Of a stretch of 8,242 bases of DNA, positions 1 to 5,437 are shown piece after piece (the first letter of the stretch is position 1; the number at the start of each line of letters is the position of its first letter). Below the pieces are notes generated by a model that did not search any database, was not told the origin of the DNA, and worked only from the letters and a program-made list of their open reading frames with translations. The stretch comes from Ruminococcaceae bacterium UBA2656 (GTDB taxonomy: Bacteria; Bacillota; Clostridia; Oscillospirales; Acutalibacteraceae): assembly GCA_002359465.1 (NCBI GenBank), contig DENA01000019.1, forward strand, positions 1 to 8,242, in the 5' to 3' direction. Both the position numbers and the translations under genes were made by a program.

Positions 1-108
1 TTATCGAGGAATGCTTTAAATAAGCTTGAAGTTTTGCTCTCCATATGCGCCGATCCGACGCATGTAAACTACAGGATGAGCGGGGATCTTTTCTAAATGG
101 ATTGTCAT
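1..108 (-). pseudogene. GyrI-like effector-binding protein, 5' fragment with frameshift
   Basis: Reading the minus strand from ATG at 108 gives MTIHLEKIPAHPVVYMRRIG followed by AYGEQNFKLI and a stop. The start is preceded by a good Shine-Dalgarno (AAAGGTGG, about 116-123). The pattern of a short beta strand, then 'P..VVYMRRIGAYGE', resembles the opening of the GyrI-like/AraC effector-binding domain, a small-molecule-binding fold found alone or at the C-terminus of AraC and MerR regulators. Shifting by one base in the run around positions 18-21 restores a plausible continuation, K-A-F-L-D, up to the window edge, so one extra T probably breaks the gene. A full domain is about 150 residues; only the first 30 or so are visible. 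Family assignment is by pattern recognition on a short stretch and is moderate. A genuine very short protein is the less likely alternative. Confidence 0.5.
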
Positions 109-204
109 AGAAATCCACCTTTCTTTACAGGGTACTTTGAGCCTAACATGCTTTAAAATTTTATTCAACTGAATTTTTATAATCAATTTAAGGAGGCGTG
201 ATAA
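109..204 (+). promoter_or_regulatory. Leader of the PrgI gene with possible -10 and strong RBS
   Basis: This gap separates the divergent GyrI-like fragment from the PrgI gene. A perfect TATAAT lies at 178-183 but no convincing -35 is spaced before it, so promoter activity is uncertain. AAGGAGG at 190-196, 8 bases before the ATG at 205, is a near-ideal Shine-Dalgarno. In intact ICEs prgI lies inside a transfer operon behind membrane-protein genes, so this stretch probably holds the left break of the ICE fragment, somewhere between about 125 and 190. Confidence 0.45.
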
Positions 205-663
205 ATGGCTTATGTTCCCGTCCCCAAGGACCTGACCGCCGTGAAAACGAAGGTCCTGTTCAATTTAACAAAACGGCAGCTTGTCTGTTTCGGCGGCGGC
301 GCGCTTGTGGGCGTACCGCTTTTCTTTTTGCTCAAAGGACCGGCGAATCTCAGCGCCGGAGCTGCTTCCTTTTGCATGGTTCTCGTCATGTTGCCGTTTT
401 TCCTGATGGCCGTCTATGAGAAAGACGGCCTGTCGCTGGAAAAAATCGTCCGCAACATCGCCCGGGTGCTGTTTCTCCGGCCAAAGCAGCGACCGTATCA
501 GACCAACAATTATTACGCCGTGCTCGCGCGGCAAAGTAAGCTCGACAAGGAGGTGCATCGGATTGTCGGTAAAAAGCCAAGGACCGGCCGCAGGGCGGTC
601 GTTGTCCCGCGCCGAGAGGCGTCAGATCGAAGCCGCCGTCACAAGAGCGCGGTAGACCGATAA
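205..663 (+). CDS. prgI: PrgI family conjugation membrane protein
   Basis: A 152-residue protein beginning MAYVPVPKDL, the typical N-terminus of PrgI-family proteins of Gram-positive ICE type IV secretion systems. These are small inner-membrane components encoded just before the VirB4 ATPase; family members are thought to work in the mating channel. Two hydrophobic segments are visible, at roughly residues 25-43 and 51-71, separated by a short loop, followed by a polar, basic C-terminal half containing 'LRPKQRPYQTNNYYAVL'. The start is fixed by AAGGAGG at 190-196. From about residue 120 the reading frame overlaps the start of virB4 in another frame, and the Arg/Lys-rich tail there may be partly a by-product of that overlap or of a frameshift. 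The gene appears intact, but its operon is broken on both sides, so it is probably non-functional in transfer. Confidence 0.85.
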   Translation: MAYVPVPKDLTAVKTKVLFNLTKRQLVCFGGGALVGVPLFFLLKGPANLSAGAASFCMVLVMLPFFLMAVYEKDGLSLEKIVRNIARVLFLRPKQRPYQTNNYYAVLARQSKLDKEVHRIVGKKPRTGRRAVVVPRREASDRSRRHKSAVDR

Positions 664-997
664 GAAAAAGCAGTCGGCGCAGGACAGCATCCCGTTCGAG
701 AGGATGTTCCCGGACGGAATCTGCCGCGTGACCGACAGCTATTACACGAAAACCGTTCAGTTTCAGGACATCAACTATCAGCTCAACCAGAACGAGGACA
801 AAACCGCCATTTTTGAGGGCTGGTGCGATTTCCTCAATTATTTCGACAGCTCCATCAAATTTCAGCTCTCGTTTCTGAACCTCTCCGCGACGCGGGACAG
901 CTTTGCAAAAAGCGTCACCATCCCGCCGCAGGGCGACGATTTTGACAGCCTGCGTTCGGAGTATACGGAAATGCTTCGAAATCAGCTTGCCAAGCGT
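563..997 (+). pseudogene. virB4: VirB4/TraE conjugation ATPase, N-terminal remnant with amber codon
   Basis: The frame starting at TTG 563 reads MSVKSQGPAAGRSLSRAERR (TTG read as Met) then QIEAAVTRAR, meets TAG at 653-655, and continues TDKKKQSAQDSIPFERMFPD onward. The latter is the characteristic N-terminus of VirB4-like ATPases that power type IV secretion in Firmicute ICEs. A textbook Shine-Dalgarno, AAGGAGGTG (547-555), sits inside prgI eight bases before the TTG, so translation of the two genes was probably coupled. Homology continues through 'EYTEMLRNQLAK' (ending 994) and then stops abruptly; the family normally exceeds 700 residues and none of the Walker motifs is present. The gene is therefore inactivated twice: by the internal amber codon and by insertion or deletion at about 995-1000. 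An ATG at 704 could restart translation but would only yield a fusion into the following recombinase frame. Confidence 0.85.
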
Positions 998-1000
998 GAC
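995..1000. other. Junction: VirB4 remnant / recombinase element end
   Basis: VirB4-type coding similarity ends with the Lys codon at 992-994 and the following codons do not match the family. The sequence from here to 1069 is the short leader of the recombinase gene. A GA dinucleotide, the crossover dinucleotide known for TnpX/TndX-type recombinases, occurs at 998-999. I infer that this is one end of the element carrying the recombinase, inserted into virB4. The exact base cannot be fixed without the uninterrupted gene for comparison. Confidence 0.6.
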
Positions 1001-1069
1001 AATTGGCGGTCGATATGGTATACCTTAGCCTGTAAATACTGCTTATTTGACTGCCGGAAAGGGGGATTT

Positions 1070-2779
1070 ATGAAACGGTCAAATAGGAGAAAAAACCGGG
1101 AAGACACAGCCTTCCTTTATGAACGGCTGTCACGTGATGACAATCTTGAGGGTGAAAGCTACAGCATAAGCAATCAGAAAAAACTTTTAATCAAGGTAGC
1201 CAAAGAAAAGGGGTATACCAACCTTGTCCACTTCTCAGACGATGGCATTTCCGGTGTTACAATGGAGCGACCCGGTTTTGTGGCGATGATTCAGGAACTT
1301 GAGGAAGGCCATGCAGCGGCTGTTTTCGTAAAAGATATGTCACGCTTGGGCAGAAACTACATTGAGGTTGGAAAACTCACGGAGGAATTTCTCCCTGATC
1401 ACGACATAAGGCTTGTCGCGGTCTCTGACAACGTGGATACCGCCGAGGGAGAGAATGAACTGACACCGATTCGCAATCTGTTTAACGAGTGGTATGCCCG
1501 AGATATCAGCAAAAAACGGCGCATCAGCAATAAGATCAAAGGAAATGCCGGGGAACCGATGGGACAGCCCCCTTACGGCTACATCAAGGACCCGGATAAT
1601 CCCAAACGCTGGATTGTGGATGAGGAAGCCGCCGTTGTCGTTCGCCGGATTTATCAGATGACGCTGGACGGCTTTGGGCCGGAGCAGATCGCCGCTGCGC
1701 TGGAAAGGGACAGTATCCTGACTCCAATATCTTATTGGCAGACACGAGGTGTCAACCGTCCCGGCAAGCATAAAGACGCACCACCCACGAAGTGGAACAG
1801 TTCTACCATTACCAAGATTCTCTCTCTGCAGGAGTATTGCGGTGACGTACTCAATTTCAAGACATACAGCAAATCTTACAAGAATAAGAAACGGATTGAG
1901 AACGACCGTGATAATTGGGTTATCTTTAAGGATGTGCACAATCCGGTCGTTGACCGTGCCGCATGGGAAAAAGTACAGCAGAAGCGAGGTAAAATCCGTA
2001 AACGGAAAACGAATGAGGGAGAAACCAATATGTTCTCCGGTTTGCTTGTCTGTGCCGACTGCGGCCACAATCTGCATTACCACTTCAATCAGGGCAATCC
2101 AGATATCAAGTATTTCAATTGTTCCAATTACAAGGGCAATCGAGGTACTTGCACTTCTACCCATTACATCCGCGTTGACTTTCTAGAACAGGTCATTCTG
2201 GGAGAAATCCGCAGACTCACAAAATTTGCGAGCAAGTATGAGGATGCATTCGTCAAAGCGGTTATGGGACATTCTCAGCAGGCGGTAGAACTTGAGCGGC
2301 AAAAAAGGCAAAAGGAATACAATTCTCTTTTGGCCCGCGATAAAGAGATCGACCGGCTGTTTGATCGAATGTATGAGGATAACGTGGCCGGGAAAATTTC
2401 CGATGAACGGTTTTCAAAAATGACCAAGCAATATGAGGACGAGCAGAGTGGACTGGCATGTCGGATAAAAACGCTGAGGGCCGAGTTTGACAAGGAAAGC
2501 CGACGGACGGTAGACACGGATATGTTTATAGCCACTGTGCGTAAATATACCAGAGCCAGAAAGCTCACGCTGAGTATGCTGAATGAGCTGATCGACCACA
2601 TTGAAGTTCATCAGGCCGAAAAGGTGAATGGCGTATATGTTCAGAAGTTGACCATTCATTATAATTGTATCGGCTCCATTGAAATACCGGATGTTTCAAC
2701 CCTGCCGGAGCCGGAAGTTATGATACAGACAAGAAAAGGAGTAGCTGTAAGCTACTCCCAAGTGCAGATGGCAGGATAA
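1070..2779 (+). CDS. Large serine recombinase (TnpX/TndX-like)
   Basis: A 569-residue site-specific recombinase that excises and integrates ICEs or transposons through a 5'-phosphoserine intermediate. The N-terminal resolvase domain (about residues 13-150) has the nucleophile in 'LYERLSRDD' (Ser21) and the conserved 'KDMSRLGRNY' Arg motif. A recombinase domain follows ('GQPPYGYIKDP' onward). A zinc ribbon carries Cys328, 331, 351 and 361. A charged, probably coiled-coil stretch covers about 395-475, and the C-terminus resembles DUF4368. Length fits the family (TndX about 530, TnpX about 700). I chose ATG 1070 because GGAAAGGGGG lies just upstream and the protein begins there by homology. The open frame extends back to 704, but that part is VirB4 remnant in chance alignment. 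The gene lies about 75 bases inside the junction with virB4 and reads away from it, as tnpX does in Tn4451. It appears intact. Confidence 0.95.
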   Translation: MKRSNRRKNREDTAFLYERLSRDDNLEGESYSISNQKKLLIKVAKEKGYTNLVHFSDDGISGVTMERPGFVAMIQELEEGHAAAVFVKDMSRLGRNYIEVGKLTEEFLPDHDIRLVAVSDNVDTAEGENELTPIRNLFNEWYARDISKKRRISNKIKGNAGEPMGQPPYGYIKDPDNPKRWIVDEEAAVVVRRIYQMTLDGFGPEQIAAALERDSILTPISYWQTRGVNRPGKHKDAPPTKWNSSTITKILSLQEYCGDVLNFKTYSKSYKNKKRIENDRDNWVIFKDVHNPVVDRAAWEKVQQKRGKIRKRKTNEGETNMFSGLLVCADCGHNLHYHFNQGNPDIKYFNCSNYKGNRGTCTSTHYIRVDFLEQVILGEIRRLTKFASKYEDAFVKAVMGHSQQAVELERQKRQKEYNSLLARDKEIDRLFDRMYEDNVAGKISDERFSKMTKQYEDEQSGLACRIKTLRAEFDKESRRTVDTDMFIATVRKYTRARKLTLSMLNELIDHIEVHQAEKVNGVYVQKLTIHYNCIGSIEIPDVSTLPEPEVMIQTRKGVAVSYSQVQMAG

Positions 2780-2785
2780 GCATAT

Positions 2786-2834
2786 AAAAAAGCGAGTGTC
2801 CTTACGGCATTTTCAAATGCTATAAGGACACTCG
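2786..2834 (-). terminator. Rho-independent terminator, minus strand
   Basis: A 12-bp perfect outer stem (2793-2804 with 2823-2834) and an inner GCATT/AATGC stem form a long hairpin. On the minus strand it is followed by six T residues (2791-2786). There is no T-run on the plus side, so it does not look like a terminator for the recombinase that ends 7 bases before this feature. It fits the minus-strand gene tail whose stop codon overlaps the stem. Confidence 0.75.
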
Positions 2835-2933
2835 GCATGGTGCACCGGAGCAATCCAAATCCGAACCCATATTTTCTTTTTTCAGAGCCGTTTTCACATC
2901 GTCAAATGTGATGGTTACATTATAAAGTAACAC
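2820..2933 (-). pseudogene. C-terminal tail of an unidentified minus-strand gene
   Basis: The minus strand carries an open frame whose last residues read VTITFDDVKTALKKENMGSD then LDCSGAPCRVSL and a TAG at 2822-2820. The frame is closed by a stop about 12 bases upstream of GTG 2933, and no Shine-Dalgarno precedes any start. The composition looks like real protein, and the stop codon lies inside the arm of the minus-strand terminator, as at the natural end of a gene. I do not recognise the family. Two cysteines sit in 'DCSGAPC'. It is most likely the surviving 3' end of a gene cut off by the material carrying the AraC gene, but a chance frame cannot be excluded. Confidence 0.3.
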
Positions 2934-3025
2934 CGGTTTGTATATTTAATATATCTTGCTGCATTGAAAATTCGAAAGCCTGATCGAATAAAAGCAATAA
3001 ATATTAAAAATATCTTGTGCGGATT

Positions 3026-3034
3026 TGTTATAAT
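3026..3034 (+). promoter_or_regulatory. Extended -10 promoter of the AraC-family gene
   Basis: TGTTATAAT is an extended -10 element with a perfect TATAAT (3029-3034), about 94 bases upstream of the AraC-type start codon. There is no good -35, which is common when the TGn extension is present. The leader that follows holds a small CCGC/GCGG hairpin (about 3060-3072) and a 9-bp tandem duplication (3080-3097). Confidence 0.5.
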
Positions 3035-3127
3035 AAATTTGAATACTTTCAAACACGTACCGCAGATGGCGGTTTTCACGTACTGGATGTACTGGATGAT
3101 AGAATAATGTTTTGGAAAGGAGACACT

Positions 3128-3583
3128 ATGGAACAACTGGAGCCGGTGGTGGCAGCGATCCAATATATTGAAAAGAATTTGACAAGTGGGGAACTTAATC
3201 TTGATATCGTTGCAGATGCCGTGCATTATTCTAAATTTCATCTGCATCGTATTTTTACTAGTACGGTTGACCTTTCCATTCATGATTATATCCAGCGGAG
3301 ACGGTTGACGGAGTCAGCTAAGCTGCTGGTTTTTTCAGATCAGCCTATCATAGACATAGCCATTCTGATCGGTTATGACAGCCAGCAGGCATTCAGCAAT
3401 ATATTCAAGACCATGTATAAGCAGTCACCAAACCGCTTTAGAAGACATAATGCCCCTCGGTTTCGTAATAGGGCGGATCGCAATAAAAAAAGGCATTGTC
3501 CCGGTCGTACTGCCGGATCAATGCCTCAAAATCTTTATTCTCTACTACTGTATCCGCAAGCCTGCGGGACGCCTCCCATATGA
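3128..3583 (+). CDS. AraC-family HTH regulator, C-terminus replaced
   Basis: Residues 1-105 form a complete AraC/XylS DNA-binding domain. A first HTH lies around 'LNLDIVADAVHYSKFHLHRIF' and a second around 'PIIDIAILIGYDSQQAFSNI', ending in the signature 'FKTMYKQSPNRFR'. This type binds DNA as a transcriptional regulator; MarA, SoxS and Rob have the same N-terminal HTH arrangement. The start at 3128 is fixed by AAGGAG at 3117-3122. After Arg105 (about 3442) the frame continues for 46 residues that are only the antisense of a methyltransferase gene, so the natural C-terminus is gone. Family members that start directly with the HTH often carry a GyrI-like effector domain behind it, and that part may have been lost. 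Because stand-alone HTH proteins of about 107-129 residues are functional in the family, the stub may still bind DNA. The mixed tail argues for a degenerate gene. Confidence 0.8.
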   Translation: MEQLEPVVAAIQYIEKNLTSGELNLDIVADAVHYSKFHLHRIFTSTVDLSIHDYIQRRRLTESAKLLVFSDQPIIDIAILIGYDSQQAFSNIFKTMYKQSPNRFRRHNAPRFRNRADRNKKRHCPGRTAGSMPQNLYSLLLYPQACGTPPI

Positions 3584-4097
3584 GAAAGAAGGTTTTCCGC
3601 ACATCGCATGGCTGGCAGCTGTAGGAAGTGCAGCCGCTGCCATAGCTGTATCGGATGAGCTTGTAAAAGGCGGCGGCTCGGCGCACATCGCTCTTTTTCG
3701 CGTTTTCCAGCATCAGCTCCTTCATATCCTCAAAATCCGGAGGGGACAGGTTGTGCTGCGCCAGTTCCAGCTCTTCCGAAAGATACTCCTGTGTAAATTC
3801 TTCTTTTTCAATAAATTTACGGATGACATGAAACTCATCCCTTGAATTAATGGGAAGAAAGCCAAGGTGCCGTAGAAATTCCCGTGTGCGAGTTTTGACG
3901 CAGTAAAAAAGATTAGCCAGATTGGAGTTGAAGTCGTTGTAAACCTCCATTGCGTTTTGACCCGGCTTTTTGCCGAACAATACCCAGCCGCCGCCACCGA
4001 ACACCTCAACATATCTGCCGTAATCCTTGGGGAAGAGCCGGTATATAACTTTGCGAAGCGCTTTCTTGCCGCCGATCCAACTGATAAAACTATTAAT
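3438..4097 (-). pseudogene. D12-class adenine-specific DNA methyltransferase, C-terminally truncated
   Basis: The minus-strand protein shows the order typical of Dam/D12 N6-adenine methyltransferases. It begins 'NSFISWIGGKKALRKVI', then has the AdoMet-binding motif 'EVFGGGGW' (residues 31-38), a variable target-recognition region, and the catalytic DPPY motif (residues 207-210). It stops 9 residues later at TAA 3440-3438. Family members run to about 260-290 residues, so the last 50-70 are missing. Such methylases are carried by ICEs, where they may protect against host restriction. The likely start is the ATT codon at 4097-4095, because it lies 7 bases after GAGGTG (4110-4105) and is exactly where homologous proteins begin; no in-frame ATG exists upstream before a TGA. 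A downstream GTG (4004) would cut off the WIGGK segment. Truncated, so probably inactive. Confidence 0.85.
3440..3449. other. Junction: AraC gene / adenine methylase gene
   Basis: Two unrelated coding regions meet tail to tail here. AraC-family similarity on the plus strand ends at codon 3440-3442. Methyltransferase similarity on the minus strand (through 'YETEGHY') ends at codon 3449-3447 and hits TAA at 3440-3438. Both genes lack their C-termini, so at least one deletion or insertion joined fragments of different origin. No direct repeat or IS end is visible at the joint. Confidence 0.75.
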
Positions 4098-4174
4098 ATT
4101 GCATCACCTCACTTTCAAAGCAGCCACATATGACTTCAGCTGTAACCGGAAGCCCTGTGATTGCTACTTCTGTT

Positions 4175-4867
4175 CTATGTTGGAACTGCCGCTATGCCGT
4201 GCCGTCTTATGAGAAAGGCGTTAATGATCAGGCGGAGCAGCTTATCATTGATCAATTCCGGATCGCTCAGTTCTGAAATGGCGATATGGTCTGTACCGTG
4301 ATACAGATCCCTTGCTATATGGAATATGGCATAGCCATCCAGATCCACACCGTGGATACGAATATCTTTAAAGCGTATACAGCTCTGATTGATGAAGTCT
4401 TTCGATTGCTTCCAGAGGAAGTCATCAGAAGTCAGCAGAAAAACAGCCGCAGCATAGGCTTCGGAAAGGTTTATAAGCGGAAACAAGGCGCTTCTTCGCA
4501 GGCTTTGAAATCTTTTGCGGTGTTCCGCGTTTCTGAAAAACATTGGATTCGCCTCGCTTTCTTTGAGCAGCTTCTCAATCCGCGAAGCAAATGTCTGAAG
4601 CTGGATTTCACTTAGAAACAGCCGGAGCAGTTCCTCGTAGGATACGCAACCGGCTGCGATTAACTCTGGAAGGCAAATACAACCTGCGGAGCCGCAGCAG
4701 TTTTTCTTTTCTGTTGTTTGTGTACAGAACCGGCAATCGCAGTCGGTGCCGGTATATTTGTAGCGGCTTCTCAAGACTGCGGTACTTCGGGGAGAAAAGC
4801 CAGGAATTAATTGCATTTCTATTTCAGTTAAGGCGAGAGGCGTGCCTCTCATGAACCTCGCTGGCAT
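4175..4867 (-). CDS. Cysteine-rich protein of unknown function, ICE-associated
   Basis: A 230-residue minus-strand protein beginning MPARFMRGTPLALTEIE. I do not recognise a named domain, but its position just upstream of a methylase in ICE-derived DNA suggests a mobile-element accessory gene. Residues 43-65 contain seven cysteines (43, 45, 48, 57, 58, 63, 65) in a tight cluster, suggesting metal binding. The second half is helical and hydrophilic/hydrophobic mixed ('YEELLRLFLSEIQLQTFASR'), with no signal peptide or clear membrane segment. I chose ATG 4867 because AAAGGA lies 9 bases before it. ATG 4885 is possible, and the frame remains open to 4960, but that upstream part overlaps a terminator. 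The methylase gene follows about 80 bases after the stop on the same strand, so they were probably co-transcribed. No promoter is visible upstream. The function is unknown. Confidence 0.65.
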   Translation of the reverse strand: MPARFMRGTPLALTEIEMQLIPGFSPRSTAVLRSRYKYTGTDCDCRFCTQTTEKKNCCGSAGCICLPELIAAGCVSYEELLRLFLSEIQLQTFASRIEKLLKESEANPMFFRNAEHRKRFQSLRRSALFPLINLSEAYAAAVFLLTSDDFLWKQSKDFINQSCIRFKDIRIHGVDLDGYAIFHIARDLYHGTDHIAISELSDPELINDKLLRLIINAFLIRRHGIAAVPT

Positions 4868-4923
4868 TGTTCTCAGTCCTTTCATCACGCTCTGCAGGGC
4901 AGTACTTTTTGAAAAATGGCAAC

Positions 4924-4967
4924 AAAAAAAGCGGCTGTGTTTTTCAGTTACGAAGAACACAGCCGCT
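4924..4967 (-). terminator. Rho-independent terminator, minus strand (first of three)
   Basis: A 16-bp stem with one G-U pair (4930-4945 with 4952-4967) and a 6-base loop is followed on the minus strand by seven T residues (4930-4924). It is a very strong terminator for transcription arriving from higher coordinates. It lies directly in front of the Cys-rich gene, which it would isolate from upstream readthrough. Confidence 0.8.
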
Positions 4968-5013
4968 CAAAAGTTACCCGACAGGGCACGTTATTTTATT
5001 TTCAAATGTATGG

Positions 5014-5044
5014 AAAAGAGGCCATACCATTTGGCATGACCTCT
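5014..5044 (-). terminator. Imperfect terminator-like hairpin, minus strand (second of three)
   Basis: The segments 5017-5028 and 5033-5044 pair with two mismatches around a 4-base ATTT loop. Four T residues follow on the minus strand (5017-5014). It is weaker than its neighbours. The mismatches suggest decay or a different role. Confidence 0.45.
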
Positions 5045-5099
5045 GAGCTATTTATGCTATATATGATTAAATCCTCAAAAAAGAGGGTGTGCATCTATG

Positions 5100-5138
5100 A
5101 AAAACGGGAGTCTTGAATTTCTCATTCAAAACTCCCGT
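5100..5138 (-). terminator. Rho-independent terminator, minus strand (third of three)
   Basis: An 8-bp ACGGGAGT/ACTCCCGT stem (5104-5111 with 5131-5138) continues, after one mismatch, as a TTGAAT/ATTCAA stem around a short loop. Five T residues follow on the minus strand (5104-5100). This is a convincing intrinsic terminator, yet no gene ends beside it on that strand within the window, so the gene it served seems to have been lost. Confidence 0.75.
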
Positions 5139-5191
5139 AACCCGCATAAGAACTGACTTTATGATCCATGCATCTATATTGGGCAATTGTC

Positions 5192-5213
5192 TTGGCGCGC
5201 CCGGAGGATCTCG
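5192..5213 (-). other. tRNA-Arg 3'-end imprint (candidate att site)
   Basis: These 22 bases match 6541-6562, the 3' end of the tRNA-Arg gene including the CCA and acceptor strand, at 19 of 22 positions and in the same orientation. Integrases that use tRNA genes leave such a partial copy at the far end of the inserted DNA. No tRNA can be folded here. The 1.3 kb between the two copies contains no integrase, so if this is an att site the element has largely decayed. Confidence 0.5.
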
Positions 5214-5231
5214 GATATTGGCACGCTCTGC

Positions 5232-5260
5232 CCGCGTTCCGCGGTTTCTTTTTCTTTTTC
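5232..5260 (+). terminator. Possible short plus-strand terminator
   Basis: A 5-bp all-GC stem, CCGCG/CGCGG, with a 3-base loop (5232-5244) is followed by a T-rich tract interrupted by single C residues. The stem is short and no plus-strand gene ends close by, so this is tentative. Confidence 0.3.
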
Positions 5261-5295
5261 GTGGCATACGGAATCTTTCCTGTTCTACCCATTCT

Positions 5296-5322
5296 GCGCC
5301 GGGGTTTCGCCTCATGGCAGAC
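5296..5322 (+). repeat. 27-bp direct repeat, copy 1
   Basis: These 27 bases are identical to 6476-6502 and in the same orientation, 1180 bp apart. The flanking bases differ on both sides. The pair brackets the GntR-type gene. The unit is GC-rich (starts GCGCCGGGG, ends GGCAGAC) and has no inverted-repeat structure of its own. It may be an interspersed repeat family of this genome or a target/att duplication. Confidence 0.85.
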
Positions 5323-5353
5323 TGAGGTAACAAATGAATATCCATTAAATAAC

Positions 5354-5382
5354 TTGAATTTGTAAACGGTAGATCTTATAAT
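5354..5382 (+). promoter_or_regulatory. SigmaA-type promoter of the GntR-family gene
   Basis: TTGAAT (5354-5359) and a perfect TATAAT (5377-5382) are separated by 17 bases, the ideal spacing. Transcription would start near 5389 and leave a leader of about 50 bases before the ATG at 5438. I see no clear palindromic operator here, although autoregulation is common in this family. Confidence 0.75.
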
Positions 5383-5437
5383 GATTTTGAGGACGAGGAC
5401 AAAGAATGTAAAAAAGTGAAAGAAAGATTGAGTTATT

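Noticed and set aside
704..1069. Upstream extension of the recombinase frame (691-residue reading)
   Set aside because: The first 122 residues are a VirB4 remnant plus junction sequence in chance frame alignment. A good ribosome binding site and family homology place the recombinase start at 1070.
1340..2164. Minus-strand open frame of 274 residues
   Set aside because: Antisense shadow of the recombinase with no recognisable motif or ribosome binding site.
3080..3097. 9-bp tandem duplication in the AraC leader
   Set aside because: Two short copies can arise by slippage. There is no further evidence that it is an operator.
2915..3283. Minus-strand frame opposite the AraC gene
   Set aside because: It is antisense to the AraC HTH and its promoter, with no family resemblance.
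4027..4212. Short plus-strand Cys-containing frame
   Set aside because: It overlaps the start of the methylase antisense and has no ribosome binding site or family match.
5067..5345. Arg-rich minus-strand frame across the repeat and tRNA-end imprint
   Set aside because: It spans the 27-bp repeat, the tRNA-end imprint and a terminator hairpin, all non-coding features, and is low in complexity.
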